Assembly (NCBI RefSeq): GCF_030380735.1
Contig: NZ_JAUDRZ010000009.1
Coordinates: 124,001 to 188,000, forward strand
Source of the DNA: Rhizobium sp. S152
GTDB taxonomy: Bacteria; Pseudomonadota; Alphaproteobacteria; Rhizobiales; Rhizobiaceae
Length of the DNA stretch: 64,000 nt
Direction: 5' to 3'
The notes beneath the pieces are model-generated. The model was not told the origin of the DNA. It did not search any database and saw only the letters and a program-made list of their open reading frames with translations. Below, one piece after another: positions 1 through 10,261 of this stretch; the stretch's first letter is position 1, and each line of letters begins with the position of its first letter. The position numbers and the translations under genes are program-made.

Positions 1-518
1 CCCTGCTGTGTTACGAGGTGACGCGCGATCTCGAGCTGACGATGGCGACCATCGAGACGCCGATGCAGACGATGGAATCGCCGATCCTCGAAGGCAAGAA
101 GCTGGTCTTCGTCTCGATCCTGCGCGCCGGCAACGGCCTGCTTGAAGGCATGCTGGAACTGGTGCCCTCGGCCCGCGTCTCGCATATCGGCATGTACCGC
201 GATCACGATACGCTGCAGCCGGTCGAATATTACTTCAAGGCGCCGGAAGCGCTCGACGAGCGCCTGATGATCGTCGTCGATCCGATGCTGGCTACCGGCA
301 ATTCCTCGATCGCGGCCATCCACAAGCTCAAGGAACGCGGCGCCACGAACATCCGCTTTCTCTGCCTGCTGGCGGCACCTGAAGGCATTCGGAACTTCCA
401 GGAAGCCCATCCCGACGTGAAGATCTACACGGCCTCAATCGACAGTCATCTCAACGAGAAGGGCTACATCATGCCCGGCCTCGGCGATGCCGGCGACCGC
501 ATGTACGGCACCAAGTAG
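1..518 (+). CDS. upp: Uracil phosphoribosyltransferase, 5' end cut by window
   Basis: Converts uracil and PRPP to UMP in cytoplasmic pyrimidine salvage. The frame is open from base 3 with no start inside the window, so the N-terminus lies upstream; about 171 residues are seen of a family length near 209. The visible part begins with a typical [10 protein letters not shown] stretch. The PRPP-binding loop DPMLATGNS and the C-terminal [12 protein letters not shown] segment are intact. The stop TAG at 516-518 is followed by a good intrinsic terminator. It is convergent with the nucleoside-catabolism operon that ends at 1201, which supplies free bases, so the setting fits salvage. The family assignment is firm. 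Confidence 0.96.
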   Translation, partial: LLCYEVTRDLELTMATIETPMQTMESPILEGKKLVFVSILRAGNGLLEGMLELVPSARVSHIGMYRDHDTLQPVEYYFKAPEALDERLMIVVDPMLATGNSSIAAIHKLKERGATNIRFLCLLAAPEGIRNFQEAHPDVKIYTASIDSHLNEKGYIMPGLGDAGDRMYGTK

Positions 519-553
519 TTAAACCTCTGTTAACCAGCGTGAATGAGTGCTGT

Positions 554-580
554 GGCCCGGGCGATCGTTCCGGGCCTTTT
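554..580 (+). terminator. Intrinsic terminator of upp
   Basis: A perfect 7-bp stem, GGCCCGG (554-560) with CCGGGCC (570-576), has a 9-nt loop and runs into TTTTGCTTTT. It begins 35 bases after the upp stop codon. Confidence 0.8.
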
Positions 581-674
581 GCTTTTCGCGATTAGGAAGT
601 TTTCAGTAAATGTGGAGTAGCTGTTTAAATGGCCCCGCATGATGCGTGGTTTAGACAGGAAGGATTTCTGTTCC

Positions 675-1200
675 ATGCTCGTGCGTACCGTCATATTCGC
701 AAGCATCGCCGCGGTGTTTGCCACCCAATTGCCGTCGCTGCTCACCCGGGAAACAGCCCAACCGGCCGCGACCAACGTCTCCGCCAACTATGTCTTCCCC
801 GCCACCGACCAGCCCAAGGCGTCGGGCGTCGCCGTCGGCAGCGGCAGCATGCGCCTTCAGGCCGATGCGCAGGGTCACTATTCCGGCGATTTCCGCATCA
901 ACGGCAAGTCGGTCCAGGGCATGATCGATACCGGCGCCACCTTCGTCGCGCTCAACGAAACGCTCGCGCGGCGCCTCGGCTATACGGCCAACCAGCTCGA
1001 TTTCCGCTACGCCGTCAACACCGCCAACGGCCAGACCAAGGCGGCGCATGTGACGCTCGACCGCGTCGAGATTGGCGGCATCCGTGTGCGCGATGTCGAA
1101 GCCTTCGTGCTCAGGGACGATGCCCTGTCCTCCACGCTCGTCGGCATGAGCTTCCTGCAGAAGCTGGCCTCCTATTCGGTTGCGGACGGCGCTCTGAACC

Positions 1201-1211
<11 letters not shown>
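675..1211 (+). CDS. Retropepsin-like clan AA aspartic protease, membrane anchored
   Basis: A 178-residue protein with one N-terminal hydrophobic segment (about residues 4-22) and then a single retropepsin-like domain. The catalytic motif is DTGATFVALNE near residue 90, and a second hydrophobic-glycine element, LVGMSFLQKL, lies near the C-terminus. It resembles the bacterial TIGR02281-type proteases, which work as dimers because each chain carries only one catalytic Asp; substrates are unknown. I chose the ATG at 675 because AGGAAGGA lies about 10 bases upstream; in-frame ATGs at 639 and 642 would add 12 residues before the anchor. The last 11 bases overlap the end of deoA on the other strand. 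The fold is confident, the role is not. Confidence 0.85.
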
Positions 1212-2520
<1,309 letters not shown>

Positions 2521-2521
2521 G

Positions 2522-3301
2522 TTAGTAACTCGATGCCGCCGCCGCGGGCGTCGATTGCGTTCCCGACAGCACGGCCAGGATATCGTCGAGCAGGCCGGAT
2601 GCGCCGAAGCGGAAGGTCGATGGCATCGCCCAGTCCGGCGTCATGATCGTCTCGGCGAGGCTGAGATAGAGTGCGGCGTCCGCGACCGAAGAGATGCCGC
2701 CCGCCGGCTTGAAGCCCACCTTGCGCCCGCTCTGCCGGATGGCGCGCAGCATGATATCGGCGGCTTCCAGTGTGGCGTTGACGGATACCTTGCCGGTGGA
2801 GGTCTTGATGAAGTCCGCCCCGGCCTCGATCGCCAGTTCCGAGGCGCGGCGGATCAGCGCCGCATCCCGGATTTCGCCGGTCTCCAGAATGACCTTCAAC
2901 GTCACCGTTTCACCGCACTCGCCGCGAATGGCGGCCACCATGTCGCTCACAGCCTTGCCGCTGCCCGACATGAACTTGCGGTAGGGGATGACGAGATCGA
3001 TCTCGTCGGCACCATCGGCAATCGCCTCGCGCGTTTCCGCCGCCACGTCGGCGATCTCCATGTCGCCGGAAGGAAAGTTCACCACGGTGGCGATCCGCAC
3101 CTTATGGCCGTTGCCGAGAATGGAGCGCGCCTGGGCGACGAAGCGCGGCCAGATGCAGATGGCGGCAGCATTGCCGTAGGGCGTTTGCGCGCGGGCGCAC
3201 AGCGCCTCGATCTGCGCTTCCGTGCAGTCGTCCTTGAGATTGGTCAGATCGAGAAGCGACAGCGCCACGGCGGCCGTCTCTTTCGCGGAATGCGTATTCA
3301 T
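2522..3301 (-). CDS. deoC: Deoxyribose-phosphate aldolase
   Basis: Cleaves 2-deoxyribose 5-phosphate to glyceraldehyde 3-phosphate and acetaldehyde. The 259 residues carry the Schiff-base lysine in DFIKTSTGK (near residue 165), the DEIDLVIPY segment and a second active-site lysine in the KPAGGI strand, as in the long form of class I DeoC. The start ATG at 3301 overlaps the TAA stop of the purine phosphorylase gene by one base (TAATG), and the gene ends one base before deoA, so the three are probably translated in series. Residues needed for catalysis appear intact. Confidence 0.96.
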   Translation of the reverse strand: MNTHSAKETAAVALSLLDLTNLKDDCTEAQIEALCARAQTPYGNAAAICIWPRFVAQARSILGNGHKVRIATVVNFPSGDMEIADVAAETREAIADGADEIDLVIPYRKFMSGSGKAVSDMVAAIRGECGETVTLKVILETGEIRDAALIRRASELAIEAGADFIKTSTGKVSVNATLEAADIMLRAIRQSGRKVGFKPAGGISSVADAALYLSLAETIMTPDWAMPSTFRFGASGLLDDILAVLSGTQSTPAAAASSY

Positions 3302-4104
3302 TATCGATGTCCTCCACCCGCGATCATCTCCTTGAGGATCGCGGCAAGACGGGCGCCACCGATCGGCGCCATGTCCTTGGTTTCGTCATGACTGAGTTCT
3401 GCCCCGGTCATCCCCGCCCCATAGTTGGTGATTACGGACGCCGCCGCAACCCTCATCCCGAGCATTCGCGCAATGATCACCTCCGGCACGGTCGACATGC
3501 CGACGGCATCGGCGCCGAGAATGCGCGCCATGCGGATCTCCGCCGGCGTCTCGAAGCTCGGGCCGGAGAACCACATGTAGACGCCCTGCGCGAGCTTGAT
3601 GTCGAGCTTCTCAGCCGCCGCACGCATCGCCTGCGCCAGATCGCCGTCATAGGCGCTGGTCATGCCGACGAAGCGGCGGTCGCTGTCCTCGCCGATGAGC
3701 GGATTGATGCCGGAATAGTTGATGTGGTCGGTGATCTGCATCACCGAGCCGGGCTCGATCTCCTCGCGCAGAGACCCGGCCGAATTGGTGAGGATCAGCG
3801 CCTCGACGCCCAGCCCCTGCAGCACCTCGATCGGCAGCCGCATCGCATTGGCATCGCCCTTCTCGTAGAAATGCACCCGCCCGGACAACATGATGACCGG
3901 CACGTCGTTTAGACTACCGGCTACCACTTCGCCCGCATGGCCCGACACCGCGCTGACCGGAAAGCCCGGAATGTCGGCATAGGGGATGCGGACGGCATTC
4001 TCGAGTTCGCCGACCAGCGTTCCGAGCCCCGATCCGAGGATAATGCCGTAGCGCGGCGAAAGCCCGCCAAGCAGAGCCTTCAGGAGGTCGAGCGTCGGTT
4101 TCAT
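3301..4104 (-). CDS. punA: Purine-nucleoside phosphorylase (trimeric PNP/MTAP family)
   Basis: Phosphorolysis of purine nucleosides such as inosine and guanosine to base and (deoxy)ribose 1-phosphate. At 267 residues it fits the low-molecular-weight PNP family rather than hexameric DeoD. Visible motifs are GSGLGTL near residue 21, the NSAGSL substrate loop and GADAVGMSTVPE near residue 190. The frame is open 78 codons further upstream, but that part only reads through cdd in another frame; the start ATG at 4104 overlaps the cdd stop by one base (TGATG). Rhizobial genomes often call this gene deoD or punA; the symbol is a family-level choice. Confidence 0.93.
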   Translation of the reverse strand: MKPTLDLLKALLGGLSPRYGIILGSGLGTLVGELENAVRIPYADIPGFPVSAVSGHAGEVVAGSLNDVPVIMLSGRVHFYEKGDANAMRLPIEVLQGLGVEALILTNSAGSLREEIEPGSVMQITDHINYSGINPLIGEDSDRRFVGMTSAYDGDLAQAMRAAAEKLDIKLAQGVYMWFSGPSFETPAEIRMARILGADAVGMSTVPEVIIARMLGMRVAAASVITNYGAGMTGAELSHDETKDMAPIGGARLAAILKEMIAGGGHR

Positions 4105-4490
4105 CAAAGTTCCGTTTCGAAACTGAAGGGCAACAGCTCTTCCATCGTCATAGTCTTCTTCACGCCCGCTTCGTCGCAGAGATAGATCTTCGTCTCCTTG
4201 GAGGCGAATTCCGAGATCTTCTGGCGGCAGCCGCCGCAGGGCGGGCAGAGCGGCAGTTTCTCGGCGATCACGGCCATCTCGACGATCTTCTTTGCCCCGC
4301 CCATGATCATGGCGCTGATCGCCGTCGGCTCGGCGCACCAGCCCTGGGGGAAAGAAAGGTTCTCGATATTGGCGCCGGTATAGACCTTGCCATCCTCGGC
4401 GCGGATCGCAGCACCTACGGGGAATTTCGAGTAGGGCGCATGCGCGAATGCCATGGCGCCGCGGGCGGCTTCGAAGAGGTCGTGGGACAT
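4104..4490 (-). CDS. cdd: Cytidine deaminase
   Basis: Deaminates cytidine and deoxycytidine to uridine forms. The 128-residue size is that of the short homotetrameric enzymes. Zinc and catalytic residues are visible: CAEPTAI, which carries the Cys ligand and the catalytic Glu, and PCGGCRQ with the other two Cys ligands. The N-terminal APYSKFPVGAAI segment is also typical. It starts five bases after the permease gene that precedes it and overlaps the purine phosphorylase start, placing deamination directly between uptake and phosphorolysis in the operon. Confidence 0.96.
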   Translation of the reverse strand: MSHDLFEAARGAMAFAHAPYSKFPVGAAIRAEDGKVYTGANIENLSFPQGWCAEPTAISAMIMGGAKKIVEMAVIAEKLPLCPPCGGCRQKISEFASKETKIYLCDEAGVKKTMTMEELLPFSFETEL

Positions 4491-4494
4491 GATC

Positions 4495-5466
4495 TTAGCG
4501 CTCCTTGACATAGGGTGTGCCGCCGGCTTTCGGCGGGATGGCTTTGCCGATGAAACCCGCGAGCAGCACGCAGGTGAGGATATAGGGCAGGGCCTGGAAT
4601 ATCTGCACCGGCACTTCACCGATCCCCGGGATCGGCTTGCCCTGCATGAAGTTCCCAAGTGCGTCGAGGAATCCAAACAGCAGGCAGGCGAACATGACGG
4701 GTACCGGCTTCCACTTGGCGAAGACGAGTGCGGCGAGCGCGATATAGCCCTTACCGGCCGACATGTCCTTGATGAAGGCGGCCGACTGCGCGATCGCCAG
4801 ATAGGTGCCGGAAAAACCGCAGAGAATGCCGGCGCAGATGACAGCGCGGTAGCGCAGCCAGCTGACCGAGATCCCGGCGGTATCGACCGCACCCGGATTT
4901 TCACCGACGGCGCGCAGACGAAGACCGAAGCGCGTGCGGTAGAGGATCCACCAGGAAAGCGGCACCGCCAGGAAGGCGAGGTAGGTCAGGATGTTGTTGC
5001 CGGAGATGACGTTGGCATAGAGCGGCCCGATCAACGGCACCTCGCGCATGGCATCTGCGCCCGGAAGCGTGATCGGCGTGAAACGCGCATCGCCGGCAAG
5101 CTGCGGCGTGCGCCCGCCCTGGCCGAACCAGGCCTGTCCGAGCACGATGGTGATCCCCGCCACGAAGAAGTTGATCGCGACGCCGGAGATGATCTGGTTG
5201 CCGCGGTTGGTAATCGAGGCAAAGCCGTGCACGAAGCTCAGCGCCACCGAGCAGACGATGCCGGCGCAAAGCCCCGCCCAGGCGGAATCAGTGAGATAGG
5301 CGACACAGGCGGCGGCGAAGGCCGAGCCCAGCATCTTGCCTTCAAGCCCGATGTCGAAGACGCCGGCGCGCTCGGAAAAGAGGCCTGCCAGCGCGGTGAA
5401 GATCAGCGGGATCGACAGGCGGATGGTGGAGCTCAGAACGCTGATGAAGATGTCATAAAATTCCAT
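4495..5466 (-). CDS. Nucleoside ABC transporter permease 2
   Basis: A 323-residue integral membrane protein of the branched-chain/ribose permease family (BPD_transp_2), with about eight to nine hydrophobic segments. The segment LFSERAGVFDIGLEGKML near residues 27-45 is the hallmark of the permeases that partner BMP-family nucleoside binding proteins, such as YufQ/NupQ or BmpC. It lies 11 bases after the first permease and just before cdd. Its substrate, purine or pyrimidine nucleosides, is inferred from the operon. Confidence 0.92.
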   Translation of the reverse strand: MEFYDIFISVLSSTIRLSIPLIFTALAGLFSERAGVFDIGLEGKMLGSAFAAACVAYLTDSAWAGLCAGIVCSVALSFVHGFASITNRGNQIISGVAINFFVAGITIVLGQAWFGQGGRTPQLAGDARFTPITLPGADAMREVPLIGPLYANVISGNNILTYLAFLAVPLSWWILYRTRFGLRLRAVGENPGAVDTAGISVSWLRYRAVICAGILCGFSGTYLAIAQSAAFIKDMSAGKGYIALAALVFAKWKPVPVMFACLLFGFLDALGNFMQGKPIPGIGEVPVQIFQALPYILTCVLLAGFIGKAIPPKAGGTPYVKER

Positions 5467-5477
5467 CGTCGCTCTCC

Positions 5478-6581
5478 TTACGCCCGCTTGAACTGTTGGT
5501 AGAGGCGCACCATCGCCGGCCGGTACATATACTCAAGCGCACCGGCAAACAGGATGACCAGACCCTGGATCACGAGGATCATCTCGCGGGTGATGTTGGG
5601 CATCTCGAACGAAATCCAGTCGCCACCCTGGTAGAGGATGCCGAACAGGATCGCCGAGAGCACGATGCCGACGGGATGGTTACGGCCCATCAGCGACACC
5701 GCGATGCCGACGAAGCCGGCGCCGCCGACGAACTCGACCTGCAGGCGGGCCGACGAGCCCATGACGGGGTTGAGCGCCATCATGCCCGCCAGCGCGCCCG
5801 AAAGCAGCATGGCGATGATGACGATGCGCGCATAGGGAATGCCGGCATAGGCCGCAGCACTCGGGCTGACGCCGAGCGTGCGCATCTCGAAGCCGAGCTT
5901 GGTGCGCCAGATCAGCAGCCAGACGAACCAGGCAGCCACCAGCGCGATGATGAACGAGACGTTGAACGGTGCCGCCCCCAGCTTGGCGCCGAACATGTCC
6001 ATGATCCAGCCGAGCTTCGGCAGCTGGCCGCCTTCGAGGAAGGTGCGGGTCTCAGGCGCCATCTTGCCTGGCACAATCAGCACGTGGACCAAAAGGTACA
6101 CCATCAGCGCCGCGCCGATATAGTTGAACATGATCGTGGTGATGACGATGTGGCTGCCGCGCTTGGCCTGCAGCCAGGCTGGAATGAAGGCCCAGGCCGC
6201 GCCGAACAGGCCGGCGCCGATGACCGCCACGGGCATGGTCACATACCACGGCACGAACTTGTCGAGCGCCAGCGCCACCAGCGCGCAGCCGAGGCCGCCG
6301 AGATAGGCCTGGCCCTCGGAGCCGATGTTGAACAGCCCGGCATGGATGGCGACCGCCACCGAAAGCCCGGTGAAGATGAAGCTGGTGGCGTAATACAGCG
6401 TAAAGCCAATGCCTTCACCGCTCCCGAGCGCGCCTTCGATCAGAAGCTGCAGCGCGCCGATCGGGCTCTCGCCGATCAGCCAGACGACGAAGCCTGATAT
6501 CAGGAAGGCGGTCAGAAGATTCAGGATCGGGATGAGGCCGTAGTTGATCCAGCGGGGTAGGGGAATGGAAGCAGTGCTCAT
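5478..6581 (-). CDS. Nucleoside ABC transporter permease 1
   Basis: A 367-residue permease of the YufP/NupP type with about ten hydrophobic segments and the motif HAGLFNIGSEGQAYLGG near residue 80, found in permeases of BMP-type nucleoside importers. The start at 6581 was chosen because a GAGG ribosome site lies five bases upstream; an upstream in-frame start at 6599 would overlap the ATPase gene. It forms the membrane pore together with the next gene. Confidence 0.92.
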   Translation of the reverse strand: MSTASIPLPRWINYGLIPILNLLTAFLISGFVVWLIGESPIGALQLLIEGALGSGEGIGFTLYYATSFIFTGLSVAVAIHAGLFNIGSEGQAYLGGLGCALVALALDKFVPWYVTMPVAVIGAGLFGAAWAFIPAWLQAKRGSHIVITTIMFNYIGAALMVYLLVHVLIVPGKMAPETRTFLEGGQLPKLGWIMDMFGAKLGAAPFNVSFIIALVAAWFVWLLIWRTKLGFEMRTLGVSPSAAAYAGIPYARIVIIAMLLSGALAGMMALNPVMGSSARLQVEFVGGAGFVGIAVSLMGRNHPVGIVLSAILFGILYQGGDWISFEMPNITREMILVIQGLVILFAGALEYMYRPAMVRLYQQFKRA

Positions 6582-6588
6582 CAAGGCC

Positions 6589-8100
<1,512 letters not shown>

Positions 8101-8121
8101 AGCAGGCTCCAGATACGAAAA

Positions 8122-8156
8122 GGGCGTATGGCGAAATCACCTCTCGCCATACGCCC
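8122..8156 (-). terminator. Attenuator-like stem-loop between binding-protein and ATPase genes
   Basis: A perfect 13-bp stem, 8122-8134 paired with 8144-8156, has a 9-nt loop. Read on the minus strand the stem is followed by TTTT. It sits 15 bases after the stop of the binding-protein gene and 21 bases before the start of the ATPase gene. Such structures commonly end part of the transcripts or protect the 3' end, giving more binding protein than ATPase and permease. Confidence 0.75.
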
Positions 8157-8171
8157 AATTTCAGGCGCGGA

Positions 8172-9164
8172 TCACTTCGGGCAGGCGTTGTCCGAGGTGT
8201 AGTCGTGCACCTTGACGGTTCCTGCGATGATGTCGGCCTTGGCCTTGTCGACGGCGGCCAGCATTTCAGGCGTGATCAGCGCCTTGTTGTTGTCGTCGAT
8301 GGCAGCAGCGACGCCGTCTTCCTTGATGCCGAGAACCTGGGTGCCACCGGTGAACTTGTCAGCCTTGGCATCGGTGTAGGCGTTGTAGACGGCGAGGTCG
8401 ACGCGCTTGACCATCGAGGTCAGCACCGAGCCCGGATGCAGGTGGTTCTGGTTGCTGTCGACGCCGATCGAGAACTTCTTGTTGTCGGCTGCCGTCTGCA
8501 GAACGCCGAGACCTGTTGCACCGGCTGCCGCGTAGATCACGTCGGCGCCCTGGTCGATCTGGTTCTTGGTGAGTTCGCCGCCGCGAACCGGGTCGTTCCA
8601 GGCTGCACCCGTGGTGCCGGTCATGTTTTGGAACACTTCCATCTTGGCGTTGGCCGCGCGCGCGCCCTGCTCGTAGCCGCACTCGAACTTGCGGATCAGC
8701 GGAATATCCATGCCGCCGACGAAGCCGACCTTGCCTGATTTCGACGCCATGCCGGCGAGAACGCCGACGAGGTACGAACCCTCTTCTTCCTTGTAGACGA
8801 CAGAGCGGACATTCGGCTTGTCGACTACGGCGTCGACGATCACGAACTTGGTATCGGGGAATTCGGCTGCGACCTTCTCGATCGCCGAGGTCCAGGCGAA
8901 GGACACGGCGACAACAGGGTTGAAGCCGCGGCTCGCGAAGTTGCGGATGGCCTGCTCGCCCTGGGTGTCGCCGGTGGGTTCGAAGTCGCGATAGGCAATG
9001 CCGGTTTCTTTCTTGAACTTCTCGGCGCCGGTATAGGCAGCTTCGTTGAAGGACTTATCGAACTTTCCGCCGGTGCCGTAAACCAGTGCCGGCTTGACGT
9101 CGGCGGCAAGTGCCGTCGTGGACATCGCGGCCACGGCAAGGAGAGCGAGAAGGGATTTTTTCAT
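8172..9164 (-). CDS. BMP-family nucleoside-binding periplasmic protein
   Basis: A 330-residue secreted protein with a Sec signal peptide (about residues 1-20, cleavage after TALA) and a Bmp/Med domain. It carries the family segments VYGTGGKFDKSFNEAAYTG near residue 29 and VGFVGGMDIPLI near residue 145. Homologues such as Treponema PnrA and Bacillus BmpA-type proteins bind purine nucleosides. The signal peptide shows no clear lipobox. It is the first gene of the salvage operon, so promoter control of the whole operon is expected in the 266 bp upstream. Confidence 0.94.
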   Translation of the reverse strand: MKKSLLALLAVAAMSTTALAADVKPALVYGTGGKFDKSFNEAAYTGAEKFKKETGIAYRDFEPTGDTQGEQAIRNFASRGFNPVVAVSFAWTSAIEKVAAEFPDTKFVIVDAVVDKPNVRSVVYKEEEGSYLVGVLAGMASKSGKVGFVGGMDIPLIRKFECGYEQGARAANAKMEVFQNMTGTTGAAWNDPVRGGELTKNQIDQGADVIYAAAGATGLGVLQTAADNKKFSIGVDSNQNHLHPGSVLTSMVKRVDLAVYNAYTDAKADKFTGGTQVLGIKEDGVAAAIDDNNKALITPEMLAAVDKAKADIIAGTVKVHDYTSDNACPK

Positions 9165-9430
9165 GAGTTGCAGCCCTGTTGTTTCTATTTGTTTGGGTCC
9201 TCCCGCAAGCCTTGTTCAGGCATGTCTGCGGAACCACCGACCTCCCCCCGGAGGCCTGGCTTTGGGCATCCTTGCATGGCTCAAAAGAAAATTCACGAGA
9301 AATTTTTCGGGTGGTAAAAATTTGCCGGTTTTGCCGAAAAACAGCCCATACGGGTCGGTTTTTGCGCAAAATCACCGCAAAGTTGCGAATTTTATAGTCA
9401 ACTGTAATGATTTTCGCACGCGGCTTCTAC
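9165..9430. promoter_or_regulatory. Upstream region of the nucleoside operon, with an AT-rich dyad
   Basis: This 266-bp gap is unusually AT-rich for the genome. It holds a perfect inverted repeat: AAATTTTT at 9300-9307 and AAAAATTT at 9316-9323, with an 8-bp spacer, 136-160 bases upstream of the binding-protein start. Size and symmetry suit an operator for a dimeric repressor. No riboswitch core is recognised and no gene is seen. The promoter itself cannot be placed with confidence. Confidence 0.4.
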
Positions 9431-9748
9431 TTACGCGGCGAAGCGTCCAGCCACTGGCGGCTTCTTGTAGCCGATCATCCAGAGAAGTAACGAGAGGACC
9501 AGGAACACCACGAAGGCCGGCTGTAGCATCAGCCATTGCAGGGCCACCGTGTAGAAACCGGGATGGACGTAATAGGCCATCGACGACTGCAGGCTTTCCA
9601 GGGAACCGGGATTAAGATCCTGCCAGGCATCGCCCATCGGGGTGATCACCACGGCCGACGCCGCCACAGACTGGATGGAATCCACCGTCCCGGCAATTAC
9701 CGCAACCGCCAGCGCGACAAGGCTGGCCAAACGCAAAAGGAAACGCAT
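9431..9748 (-). CDS. Small two-helix membrane protein of unknown function
   Basis: A 105-residue protein with two predicted membrane segments, residues about 4-22 and 70-92, joined by a loop of about 45 residues rich in Ser and aromatic residues and ending in a short basic tail. It looks like a conserved rhizobial hypothetical protein; I do not recognise a functional family. It lies alone between the nucleoside operon and tRNA-Ser, transcribed away from the tRNA. Confidence 0.7.
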   Translation of the reverse strand: MRFLLRLASLVALAVAVIAGTVDSIQSVAASAVVITPMGDAWQDLNPGSLESLQSSMAYYVHPGFYTVALQWLMLQPAFVVFLVLSLLLWMIGYKKPPVAGRFAA

Positions 9749-9899
9749 TGCTCACTCCGGTCCCTGATCCCGGCCCTCTTTAAGGGCAAACCGTCCCATT
9801 CCGTGCCCGGCGGAGTCAAGAGGCGGCTGCCGGTTGAAGCGCAATGGCGGTCTTTGGCGCACTTTTACCGGAAGAAGTCAAAAAACTGTTAGATTTAGG

Positions 9900-9927
9900 T
9901 TGATCGCGGAAAATTCATCGGTATATA
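9900..9927 (+). promoter_or_regulatory. Putative sigma-70-type promoter of tRNA-Ser
   Basis: TTGATC at 9900-9905 and TATATA at 9922-9927 are separated by 16 bp. Transcription would begin near 9934, about 40 nt before the mature tRNA. This is a by-eye match to the -35/-10 consensus. Confidence 0.4.
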
Positions 9928-9974
9928 TCGCGCCGTTCCAACGATTTGCGTTTGACGATGCAAATCAGATAGCA

Positions 9975-10064
9975 GGACAGGTGGCCGAGTGGTTTAAGGC
10001 GCACGCCTGGAACGCGTGTGTGCGTGAAAGCGTACCGTGGGTTCGAATCCCACCTTGTCCGCCA
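9975..10064 (+). tRNA. tRNA-Ser, anticodon GGA
   Basis: A 90-nt class II tRNA. The acceptor stem GGACAGG pairs with CTTGTCC (one G-U), followed by discriminator G and an encoded CCA at 10062-10064. The anticodon stem CACGC/GCGTG encloses the loop CTGGAAC, giving anticodon GGA at 10009-10011. A long variable arm typical of tRNA-Ser follows, and the T loop has GTTCGAATCC. A T-rich run directly after the CCA probably ends transcription. It reads UCC and UCU codons. Confidence 0.95.
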
Positions 10065-10261
10065 TTTTTTTCTTTTTTCAATTCCCGCACTGCTTTACCT
10101 CTGCTGTTTCGCCAACACGTACGGCGTGAAGTTGACCGCCGACGTCGAAAAGCGCGCGCAAGTTACTTTCTTTCACGCGTCACCAAAGTTTCATCCGGTG
10201 TTGGTGAATGCTTAACGTCATGAATGCTGTAAGCCCGCGACGAATTTAACCGGGGTGGGCT

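Noticed and set aside
3301-4338. Long N-terminal extension of the purine nucleoside phosphorylase
   Set aside because: The extra 78 codons only read cdd out of frame; the family N-terminus begins at 4104 with a one-base overlap to cdd.
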